Of a stretch of 64,000 nucleotides of DNA, positions 55,371-64,000 are shown piece by piece. Below the pieces are notes generated by a model. That model worked only from the letters and a program-made list of their open reading frames with translations. It did no database searches and had not been told where the DNA came from. The stretch spans positions 141,829 through 205,828 of the forward strand of contig QWDQ01000050.1 of NCBI GenBank assembly GCA_003868215.1. Direction: 5' to 3'. Position numbers and translations under genes: made by a program. Source of the stretch: Pseudophaeomoniella oleicola. Taxonomy: Eukaryota > Ascomycota > Eurotiomycetes > Phaeomoniellales > Phaeomoniellaceae. How positions within the stretch are numbered: the first letter of the stretch is position 1; each line of letters starts with the position of its first letter.

Positions 55371-55458
55371 CTGAATCCACCACTCAGGTACACTGAATCC
55401 ACCACTCAGGTACACTGACTCCATCACTCAGGTACACTGACTCCATTACTCAGGTACA
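55371..55458 (+). repeat. Tandem repeat, four copies of a 22-bp unit
   Basis: The unit begins CTGAATCCACCACTCAGGTA and ends CA. Copies 1 and 2 are identical. Copies 3 and 4 carry GACTCCAT in place of GAATCCAC, and copy 4 also differs at one more base. The last 10 bases (CTCAGGTACA) are invariant. Confidence 0.9.
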
Positions 55459-55645
55459 CATCATTCTATGCGACGCTTAACCTCCTGAAAGTTCAGCGTT
55501 GTTTACTACATATGATCCTATGAATACGAAATTTGCCTACCTACTTACAAGAATGATCATGAGATGACAGCATCTAGATATGGTATTGTATTACAGTGTT
55601 TAATATTCCATGGTGTTTAGAGGTACTCCGTAGTACAACATTGGG

Positions 55646-55692
55646 CTGCCTGGGTACCTGGGTAGGTAAGGTAAGTACCTAGGTACCTAATC
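55646..55692. repeat. GGTACCTGGGTAGGTA/CCTAGGTACC palindromic cluster
   Basis: Consecutive GGGTACCTGGGTAGG and GTACCTAGGTACCTA words, in the same family as the other intergenic palindromes in this window. Confidence 0.65.
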
Positions 55693-56444
55693 AGTGATAC
55701 ACGTCCCTTATCACAGTCGGTGTTATTACGGTTACGGAAGGCACTGTTCACATTGACATTGTCGGGTAACAACTGCCGACTACCAGGTACCTAGGTATTT
55801 TCGACGAACTCATTTCCCAAGATCGTACCTTACCTCGGTAGCTGCATATACCTAGTAAGTTAGCTTGAGAGTGTCTGTACCTGAATACAATTCTAACATA
55901 TGACTGACCTTTATAGTACCATGTCTTATATGACGACGGCAAGAAGACACTACCGATACTACTCTGGATTCTGAGCATTGATGTGATCCAATCTTCAGAC
56001 CCTCGACCTACATACATTATCTACGACAAATTGGTTTTCAGTCGGTGCTCCATAGCAGTTTTGCTCCAAAGACTGGTTCCTGCCTCATGGGGAAGCGGCT
56101 CGCCGGATAAAAAGGAATATCTACGTACAAGGTACAAGTGACCGTTACATTCATTGATAAACTATCGTCGTTGTTTATTGAAACGCCCAGGATGTCTGAG
56201 ATGCTATTGCGAGTCCACCCCTGCTGCTCCTGCTAAACACAGCGATGGTCCCAAATCAGATCACGAAATGGCTCGTGTGACAACCTAAAGCCACACATCC
56301 TCAACGTCAATTGCGCGTTCGCTGAAAAACTAATGATAACATGCCGGTCGATTGAGATGCTACTATTCTCCTCTAGGCGGGAGACACTGACAGACAAATG
56401 GCACCACGAAGTAGGTCTGCAACGGCTATCCCGTGTGCCAATTG

Positions 56445-56454
56445 CTATATAAGG
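56445..56454 (+). promoter_or_regulatory. TATA box of the carboxypeptidase gene
   Basis: CTATATAAGG lies about 66-75 bp upstream of the ATG at 56519, a good match in sequence and distance to a fungal TATA box. Confidence 0.6.
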
Positions 56455-56518
56455 GCAGTGTTCTTTCGTCAATTCCATTGGTGTCAAATACGGTCATTTG
56501 CATTACCCTTTGCTCACC

Positions 56519-58454
56519 ATGGAGCTCTTTCTGCTGTTCCTGCTTGCCCCTTTCTTTGTCTATCCGGCGTTTGGATTGAACAAGAAACACCTCTCTAAAC
56601 ACCCCGCTGGTATCAAGCGCACGAGCCCTTCTGCTTTTCGAGAACCCCACTCAGCACGGTCGTCATCTCTTCACGCTCGTCAATCGTCACCATACCTCAA
56701 CAATGTCACACAGAGTGAGGACCGCGATTGTGGTTTCAAGAAATTGCTAACATTAGGTACTAGACTTCGTGGTAGATGGAACAGGTCTTCCTGATGTCGA
56801 CTTCGACATCGGAGAGTCGTATGCCGGTCTGCTGCCAATCTCATCAGCTTCGAACGAGACAAGAGAATTGTTCTTCTGGTATGGGTGGTTATGGTAGTAG
56901 GGGCCATTGGGCTAAGTACCACTTCACAGGTTCTTCCCTTCGGCCAATCCAGCTGCTAGCGACGAGATCACAATCTGGTAAGGGGAAGGTCCTCGCACCC
57001 CATTACTATTGCGTTCTGACACTAGATAGGTTCAACGGTGGACCCGGCTGTTCTTCCCTTGATGGGGTACTACAAGAGAATGGCCCGTTCTCGTGGCAAC
57101 CAGGAACTTATGCACCGACTCAAAACTCGTACTCATGGTCAAACTTAACGAACATGCTCTACGGTAGGTCAAGTTCAGCACCAACGGCTTATTCAGATGG
57201 TCTAACCCGTTTCAGTTGAACAACCAGTCGGAGTTGGTTTCACACGAGGTAAGAGAGTCTACTTGACGCATTTGGAGCTTGCTTATAAATTGCCTAGGCA
57301 CGCCAAACATCACGAACGAGGTCCAGCTCACTCAAGAGTTCATGGGCTTCTATAGGAACTTCGTTGACGCTTTCGAGGTCCACAACCGCAAGGTTTACAT
57401 TACCGGAGAGAGTTATGCTGGATTTTATATACCGTACGTCGCAGATGGCTTTATCGGCGCCAATGATACCCAGTATTTCAACCTTTCTGGTGCCATAATC
57501 ATTGACCCCATCATTGGGGACAGTGTGCTGCAACAAGAGGTCCCCATGGTCGATTATGCCGACAACTGGTCAAATCTTTTCTACCTAAATGAATCTACCG
57601 TCAGTGCAATGCATGCAGCCAACGAGGAATGCGGTTACAGAAGCTTCATCGATACTTACCTCACATTCCCACCACCTGGTCCATTTGCTTCCCCGTACCC
57701 TGCTAATTTTGAGAGTTGCGATACCATGGGTCTGATTGAAAGCGCCGAGACTGAACTCAACCCTTGTTTCAATGTCTACCATATCACAGATACTTGTCCA
57801 TTCCTTTGGACTACTCTTGGCCCGGTCAACTATGGCGACTACGTGCCCCCGGGTTCATCTATTTACTTCAATCGTACAGATGTCCAGGCAGCAATTCATG
57901 CCCCAGTGGGTACTAGCTGGCAAGACTGCGAAAGTGCCTTCGAGTACGGATATGATCAATCTGACCCACCAGCCACGAATGGTGTTCTAAGTCGGGTTGT
58001 CGAGTCCACCAATAATGTGATCATTGCCGTGGGAAATTTGGACTTCCTTCTACCGACAAATGGAACTCTCCTTGCCATACAGAACATGACCTGGAACGGT
58101 CTCCAAGGCTTCCAATCCGACCCAAGAGGAGCAAATGACTTCTACGTCCCTTATCACCCAGAATATAATCATGGTTCTATGGCGAGCGCAGGAATCGTTG
58201 GTCAATGGGGCTCAGAGCGCGGCTTGACATTTGCTAACGTACAACTCTCTGGCCACGAAATGCCAGAATACGCACCTGGTGCAGCTTACAGGATGCTGGA
58301 GGTGATCTTGGGCCGAGTTAGTGACCTGAGTACTGTTTCCGACTTCACTACTGAGTCAGGCAACTACACTGGGGAATCAACTGGGGGATCGAGTAATTCC
58401 ACTCTTGGCCTGAAACGTTCGGCGAAGGCTCGACATGCATCCCACCATGTATAA
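56519..58454 (+). CDS. Secreted serine carboxypeptidase, peptidase family S10
   Basis: Six exons (56519-56714, 56764-56878, 56930-56977, 57030-57163, 57216-57248, 57298-58454) encode about 560 residues. The enzyme removes C-terminal amino acids from peptides at acid pH, in the secretory route, vacuole or medium. A signal peptide is clear ([19 protein letters not shown]). The oxyanion-hole block [13 protein letters not shown] is assembled from exons 3 and 4. [11 protein letters not shown] comes from exon 5 and its junctions. The catalytic Ser is in GESYAG (~214), the Asp in VGNLDFLLP (~423) and the His in [11 protein letters not shown] (~494). Many N-x-S/T sites suggest glycosylation. The tail after the His is Ser/Gly/Thr rich, then Lys/Arg/His. 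All five introns are 49-52 nt, and all joins restore family text. Confidence 0.93.
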
Positions 58455-59276
58455 TAGTCAAGAGTAGCGGGTAGCGCCGAAGAGAACTGATACTAGGAAG
58501 GCCAGCAAAATAGTCTTTACAGTACAAGAAAACTGCACTCCCATCTATGTTCAATGCCCCTATCAAGGATTCATGGGAGGTTCGCTTTTAGTTCTAGACC
58601 TGCTTTTCCTCGTATGGTGATGCTACTTTTACCTACATTACTCCGTAGACCTGCTATTGCAATATTCGTGTCTCTTAAGGCGGCGAGATATTCCCCGGAT
58701 AGGAAGTAGTATATATAATAGACAGGGGTTTGCAGCATCCAACGCAAGCTAGGGTGTGATATATCATGCGCATACCTACTCTTGAGAAAGTCCAATCGAT
58801 AAAAGCATCCTCAGTTCACTTGGCATCCTAGATATAGTATTATACATGTATGTTGAGTTGCTTCACCAACCCTTTCGAAACCAAGGAAATCCAAAGGAAG
58901 ACGGAACAGGCTACAGAGTATGCAGGAAGCGGAGGAGAGGAAGTAGTAGTTCGCTTAACGATGCCGACGACGGCGGTGACGATGAAGTGACCGACCGACG
59001 ATTAAAGTCGTCGAGGGTCAGCTGACAGCAGATTCATCGGAGGCTGAAGAGACAGTAAAGACAGCTCCCGCTAAGTACCTCGTGATGATTGACTTTCCAA
59101 ATCATGTATGTGTCACGTATTCCCGAATTGATCATTGTTAACGCTAACAATATTTTTTAAATGACTGGACAGATCTAAAACTGCTCTTAAAAGCCACTAT
59201 CACTTTCGCCCAGAGTGGCCAGATTGTGAGTATCGGTGGTAGTGATACCGCTATCGTGGCGGCAAAGTAAAATGAT
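58455..59276. other. Intergenic region downstream of the carboxypeptidase gene
   Basis: About 800 bp with no supportable gene. It contains the carboxypeptidase 3' UTR and an ATTACTCCGTAG palindrome half near 58637. A short direct CGACGACGGCGGTGACG stretch lies around 58963. Confidence 0.45.
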
Positions 59277-59532
59277 CTACGCCTCCGTCCACTTTGAGAT
59301 CTCCTCCGCGAACTCCTTCGATCGCCGTCCACATTTTTTAGTATATTTTACTTACTGCCGCCTCACCATCTTTGACGACTATGAACAGGGTGTTCCGTGC
59401 CCAGTTATCCCAAATGCCGGTGTAGTCACCACGGACATTGACAGAATAACCGCCAAGGGACGAGTTTGTAAAGAGAAACCCCTGTCGCAGGTGCGGAACC
59501 TCTATTCTGTCACGAAAGGGCGAGGTTTGCAT
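59277..59532 (-). CDS. Small unrecognised protein (about 71 aa), two exons
   Basis: Exon 1 is 59532-59356 and exon 2 is 59315-59277, with a 40-nt intron (perfect GTAAGT donor, ATACTAAA branch-like word, CGAAG acceptor, phase 0). The product begins MQTSPFRDRIEVPHLRQGFL, continues through SLGGYSVNVRGDYTGIWDNW and ends FIVVKDGEAA|EFAEEISKWTEA. The joined C terminus makes a plausible beta strand followed by an amphipathic helix, and the stop comes just after it. No family is recognised and no signal peptide or membrane segment is visible. The intron is at the lower limit for fungi. A 5' exon further upstream is possible, since the frame is open to a CTAG acceptor-like site. Confidence 0.45.
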
Positions 59533-59612
59533 ATCGCTACCGAGGTTGTCTAGATCTAAGACTACTACGTAGTATGTCCGCTAAGGACAATCTAGAATGC
59601 TCACATACGGTA

Positions 59613-59640
59613 GGACCTAAGGACCTAAGGATCTAAGGAC
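59613..59640 (+). repeat. Short tandem repeat of GGACCTAA
   Basis: Three and a half copies of an 8-bp unit, GGACCTAA, GGACCTAA, GGATCTAA, GGAC, next to an ACTACGTAGTAT palindrome at 59561-59575. Confidence 0.8.
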
Positions 59641-59751
59641 CGCGGCTGTGGTGGCTTGCGCAGGGAAACGGATAGTACGGGAACCCGTCATGCCATTATC
59701 TCGTTTAGGTAGCTTAGCTTCCTTTTTCCAATCGGCTGTCCCTTGCTGCGT

Positions 59752-60965
59752 ATGGGACGAGTCGAGGCCGTCGCAACGTTTCCAAACTTTGGTATTAACA
59801 TGCCTTTTGCTGACGTTGCAGTTCAGCCTCGCATCTCTCTTCATGTTGACACATCTTCTTCACAGCGTGTGCCATCTACACCGACAATGCCGACCGTACA
59901 GAGGTGGGACGGGAACGAGAGGACAGCAACAGAATGGAACTCTCTAAGAAAAGTGAGTATTGCTATTGTACTACGGTGCGACAACTGGCTAATGGCAAGG
60001 AAAAGGATAGCGAGCTGTGGGTTGACAATGGGGAGTGTTATGTCTACCTGTATCAGCCTGGTCAATCGCAAAGAGGACCATCTTTTCGAATTCCTTACGA
60101 ATTGATAGTCAAAGCAGACTGCAACAATTTGTTGGACCAGCACCTGGTCTGCACGTGGAATTCTTCACCTTATTCACCATCGTGTCCAGGAGGCGAATGC
60201 TACCTCTATCTCCAGGCTCCCTCGGGGCTATCTCGCGAAGATTCATTTCAATACCATATCGACACCCGCAACTTCTTCGCTTGGATCATGGGTGTCCCTC
60301 TTGTGGGTATAGACCCTATTTCAGCTCTCACTCGTCTGAAAGATCGACTGGATGCATGGCGCGACCGCCCGACGGACAACATAGAGGCGTTGATTTCGTA
60401 TATCAAGGCCCAAGGTTATTGTGACCTTCCGGTATCCATGGAGAAATCATTTACTCGCACACCCAGCAGACTCCCTTCTCTACGTGATCGTCGAGAAAGC
60501 TTCCAGCGCATGTTGAGAAAGCCGTCGTTGATGCGAGGACGACGCTTGTCGCGAGAGATCACAGTGAACATCAGACCTCTGACTACTACATTATCTGCGC
60601 TGGGATCCAGTTCTGAGGCTGGCCACCCCCGACATCACGAGATCGTTATCCCTGACTACGGTAACGGACTGCAAGCACGCCGGACATCTGCAACGTCGAC
60701 TATTTCGAGTGATTCTTTGCCATCGTTGACACATTCGGGAGACTTGGCAATGTCCCCTTCCAGTGCTACGGATCCTAATGATTCGCCAACGACACCGCAG
60801 AGCCCGGTCATTCCGAATCGGACCAGCAGTTACAGAGGCACGCAAAAAGCTCTAGTTTCACAAATCATGGAGCCACGGATCATGGACGCAGATATGCAGC
60901 ATCCGCAAGAAGTGATCATTGATGCACTAATAGAAGAACTTACGGATAGGAAAGAAAAGTGGTGA
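59752..60965 (+). CDS. DUF8004-like conserved fungal protein
   Basis: Two exons are visible: about 59752-59952 and 60006-60965, with a 53-nt intron (GTGAGT donor, GGAAAAG acceptor, phase 0), giving about 386 residues. The conserved block runs RWDGNERTATEWNSLRK|DSELW, then GECYVYLYQPGQSQRGPSFR, then FFAWIMGVPLVGIDPISAL. This resembles the fungal family I know as DUF8004, of unknown function. The second half is Ser/Thr/Pro rich and low complexity, ending in an acidic/basic helix (QEVIIDALIEELTDRKEKW). The start is uncertain: the ATG at 59752 is the first in frame, but homologues may begin in an upstream exon or at a later Met. No membrane segment or signal peptide is seen. Confidence 0.65.
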
Positions 60966-61966
60966 TGTCTGGGCGGATTGGGATGCACTCTGGATCACCA
61001 TGGAGGGACTGTTCTCATCATCTGATGATCTCAGATCACCTAGAAACCTAGCAACAGGTGCCTGAGGTCTCATCTCCGTGGGAACTAGAATGATCGACGT
61101 CTTCTTCATAGGTCGTGTCCTTATGTGTTTCGCGGTATGTCGGCCTGAAAGTTAAATAATGGTTGTTACTCTGGAGCTCGAAGGGTATATACAACATTCT
61201 ACAGGCATTGGGTCGTTGTCCTTAGTGGTAAGCATCTTGTCGGGTCTGAATCTGGAATGAGTGGCGTTCAGCGGCTGCCTCACTCCGTGGTACTTCTTGC
61301 ATTTAGCCTTCCAAACGGTGGACGAGAAAGTCCGAAGCGTGCAAGGTGCCGCCGGATGTCCGGTTTATGCGCCACGTTGTACACAGGATGCATCCTTTCA
61401 CTTAACAACAGCCCCCGAATTCCATTATATAGGCGTATCGTATGACTGGACCCAGAAATTGTTCCAAGGGCCCATTGAATTATGATTCAGCGTTTACGTA
61501 TAGTAAACACTCGATGATCCTCGAATGCAAATGGCGTTTCAATGTTTTCAGCAAGGCTCCAGATGGAATCCCCTGAGCATGTGCTCGTGAGATCTGTGAA
61601 CCCATCCTGACATGAATGCATTCCGAGTGATTAAAAACGTTAGATGCGCGTACGATGTATCACTTTGTTGCAGGAGACGATACTGTTATCAATAAGTCGT
61701 TGAACAGAACACCTGAGTCACGTGACCTGTTTAAATGGCATCTTCCGTTTCCGGATAGGTTGAGGTCGTATGCCTGTCCAACACTCATAGGTCAGGTACG
61801 TTTCACATGTCTTCTCTGCCTCTCAACATGGAATCTGACGGCCTGACGCGATACTGAGTGATATATGTATCCTCCCATTTTCGCATTCTAGTTTCCGAAT
61901 TAAATCATCATTCACAAGAGCTACGCTTGGGTGAGAGTTGAAAGTGAACAATAAGCTTACGTTGTC
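60966..61966. other. Intergenic region between two unknown-function genes
   Basis: About 1 kb, no supportable gene. It should contain the 3' UTR of the DUF8004-like gene and the promoter of the Ser/Thr-rich protein gene. Confidence 0.5.
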
Positions 61967-63289
61967 ATGTCCTCCACGGAGGCCCTCTCAAGACCACATG
62001 GTGAGCTGCCAATGCGCATAGCATCCTGCATGTCGTTAATATGCTGACGAACCTTCGATGCGGTTCTAGATCACCATCATCGACGACGACCATTCTCCAG
62101 TTGGGTGAAGCGACTAGCGAACCTCAAGAACTCGAGCTCTAACAGTAATGCGCCATTATCACATAAGCGCCTGAATGCCTCACCTGGTCCTCAAGGTAAA
62201 AAGGGGTCCGTAACCAATAACCACCCATATTCGACGCCAGACAAGGAAGTTACTTCCACCCCTCGTCCATCCAACGGCCATCTCTCATTCTCTACCCCTA
62301 TCTCTTCGAGATACACCGCTTCCACAGCGAGCAGGACGTCTCTGCCAGAATCACATGACGAACAGCCAAACGATGGCCTGAGATCTACTGCACCAACAGT
62401 GTCAACAAATGGCGAAACAGCTCTCTCGGAGGCGGCGTTTTCTAAAGCAGGAACAAGCGCAACTGCTGCGAAAACAGATGGTGGGCTTGACAGTACATTC
62501 TCATCTCCGGCTCCCTCCGTGCGTTCCCTGACTACAACTCTCACGACCGTCCACTCCGGTGTGACCCCGAATCAGAACCATGGCAATTCCTCAAGCCAGC
62601 AGAGTACCAACGGCGCGCAACAATCCAGCGCTTACTCACATCCGTTTACAACTTCAGCCCCGCCCAATGCAGTGCCGTCTCATCTTGCCCCGCACAATCA
62701 CCCTACGACATACCACTCAGCTACGGCAAACAATGCTCTGACAGATGATGCATCTATTCTTACTTTAGCATCGTCTACAAAACGGCGCAGGCGCAATTCA
62801 CTGGACACCAATGCTTCTGTCAGGGCATTGGCTCCACAGTCTGTATTCGGTGGCTCGCGTGAGTCACTACCCCTGTCGGTATTGAGCGGACCTGAGCCAT
62901 CTGGCTCAGTGCAAAATGGCCCTGGTGCCCCATCGAGGTCTGCAATTGGTGGACATGCCAACACTGAGCGGGCTAGCATCTACTCGACATCTGGACCGGC
63001 CCTTGCGTTGGCCAGTGAACGTAATAGTTACATCGGTTCGAGACCGAATGCTGGGGATGGAGCAAGCATTCGTAGCGGTCGACACGGACGTCATGATAGT
63101 TTGACCAACAGCATTGGTCCCAGCGTAGGAAAGGAGAGTCCTATGGGCCTTCCTACGGTGACTACTACCCAACCACCCAGACTGTCCCGAAAAGGCTCTG
63201 GCTGGGGTGGTGTCACTGGTGAAGAGCTCTATGAGGATGATGATACGAAAAGCGATACTGGTGGTTCCCGAGAGGATAAGCAGGAGTAG
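61967..63289 (+). CDS. Conserved Ser/Thr-rich ascomycete protein of unknown function
   Basis: Two exons: 61967-62000 (34 nt) and 62070-63289, with a 69-nt intron (GTGAGC donor, ATGCTGAC branch, TTCTAG acceptor, phase 1), encode about 417 residues. The N terminus reads MSSTEALSRPH|DHHHRRRPF followed by SSWVKRLANLKNSS. The middle is Ser/Thr/Ala rich and disordered. A conserved core SILTLASSTKRRRRNSLDTN continues into ASVRALAPQSVFGGSRESLP; KRRRR is a plausible nuclear localisation signal. The C terminus is acidic (EELYEDDDTKSDTGG). Similar proteins in other ascomycetes carry automatic names invoking a polycystin-type channel, but there is no membrane segment here, so I would not use that name. 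Confidence 0.75.
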
Positions 63290-64000
63290 GGGTTGTTGTA
63301 TGTGGTATCAGAATGATTCACGGGAGTTAGTATTGGATGTGCTTTGCCATGCATGTTCAGTTTGTTACGACGTATTTTAGTATTGGGCAAAGATCGTGAC
63401 GGGAAATGGTCTGCACTGCACCTCAACGGCGTTTCATAATGGATTAATTCGTTCCCCTTTCTCTACGGAGCAGGCCTGATATTGGGATCATGGAGTTTAA
63501 CGGGGGGTTTTTTTTTTGACACGAAAGACAGATATCAATATAGAGTCAACCGCACGTCAAGGGCAGGCACTCAACAAAGTAATTGGAAACCCTTTTTTTT
63601 GAACTGCTCCTACTACTTCATCAAGTCTACTTACCTACCTTACGTACTGATATTGAAGCGGACGTTGCGGCCGACTGGGGAAGAAACACTACAAGAGGGA
63701 GCAGAGAGACCAGAACTGAAGCCGTCACTCTGGCCTCCGGTACTTAACTTATGGGGAAGGTAATACCTTACCTAGGTAGCTTAGGTACCTTACATAGCTA
63801 GAACCCCTCATAAGTCAGAACAAGTACATGTAATCATCTATATTTCCTTCCTCCCCCACTGGCATGGTATTGGAGAGCTTGACAGCGGAAGCAAAGATGT
63901 TTGTTGCGCAAATGTGTCCTTCGTGTTCGGTGGATGAAGTCACAAGCCGCGGCTTCGTCAGCCACGCCACATCACAGTGTGGCGTTTACATTGTCCCTCA
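63290..64000. other. Right-end intergenic region
   Basis: No gene is supported. It contains T-runs at 63506-63517 and 63592-63600 and a CCTAGGTA-type palindrome cluster at about 63760-63795. The window ends before the next gene is recognisable. Confidence 0.5.

Larger units (their letters stand above)
54789..56518. other. Repeat-rich intergenic island
   Basis: 1.7 kb between NUP120 and the carboxypeptidase gene. It holds a 4 x 22-bp tandem repeat, four clusters of CCTAGGTA-type palindromes (55231-55267, 55646-55692, 55783-55798, and looser copies between), a GTAGTACGTAGTA palindrome at 55216-55228, and the carboxypeptidase promoter at its right end. A minus-strand frame at 54707-55021 overlaps the NUP120 3' end and is not called. 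Confidence 0.6.

Noticed and set aside
1-64000. CRISPR array, prophage, integron or bacterial operon
   Set aside because: The window is eukaryotic with spliceosomal introns. The only regular repeat array is a four-copy 22-bp minisatellite without spacers.

Overview
The window is nuclear DNA from a filamentous ascomycete (Pezizomycotina). The signs are short spliceosomal introns (about 40-90 nt) with fungal GTANGT donors and CTAAC/CTGAC-like branch sites, two Zn(II)2Cys6/fungal_trans regulators, an AA9 lytic polysaccharide monooxygenase, a LaeA-like methyltransferase, and housekeeping genes such as Drs1, Bud6, Pbp1, Nup120, Prp46 and Gpn3. I cannot fix the class. No tRNA, rRNA, CRISPR array or intact transposon was seen.

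Layout, left to right. 1-1.9 kb: no gene, a (GCA)8 repeat. 1.9-8.5 kb, all minus: DRS1 helicase, GPI12/PIG-L de-N-acetylase, Ldb19/ART1-type arrestin. 8.5-12.7 kb: gene-poor, one coding-like minus ORF. 12.7-15.4 kb: a convergent mitochondrial pair, ribosomal protein Rsm25/mS23 and cruciform-cutting endonuclease Cce1. 16.1-22.4 kb: two divergent zinc-cluster regulators sharing a 1.6-kb intergenic region rich in palindromes. 22.5-26.7 kb: a PSI-like membrane protein divergent from BUD6. 26.7-30 kb: gene-free. 30-33.6 kb: PBP1 (ataxin-2). 34.6-35.7 kb: AA9 LPMO. 36.7-40.1 kb: a predicted mitochondrial membrane protein, APQ12, GPN3. 41.7-45.2 kb: SAM synthetase and PRP46. 45.4-46.2 kb: an unrecognised spliced minus gene. 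46.9-49.9 kb: LaeA-like methyltransferase and an aldo/keto reductase. 51.0-54.8 kb: NUP120. 54.8-56.5 kb: a palindrome and minisatellite island. 56.5-58.5 kb: secreted S10 serine carboxypeptidase. 59.3-59.5 kb: a small hidden two-exon gene. 59.8-63.3 kb: a DUF8004-like protein and a Ser/Thr-rich protein of unknown function.

Most of the window is core eukaryotic machinery: ribosome biogenesis, GPI anchors, endocytic adaptors, nuclear pores, splicing, polarity, RNA granules, mitochondrial expression. The accessory flavour comes from the zinc-cluster pair, the LPMO, the methyltransferase/reductase neighbours and the carboxypeptidase. No operon logic applies; divergent pairs may share promoters.

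The most interesting things read directly from the DNA are tiny exons (12 and 23 nt in the methyltransferase; 33 and 48 nt in the carboxypeptidase), two spliced genes that only appear when exons are joined by hand (45.4-46.2 kb and 59.3-59.5 kb), introns whose retention would give altered proteins (PBP1, GPN3), and two families of short palindromes confined to intergenic DNA. I found no clear multi-gene system that is new. All splice sites here are read by eye and are not supported by transcripts.
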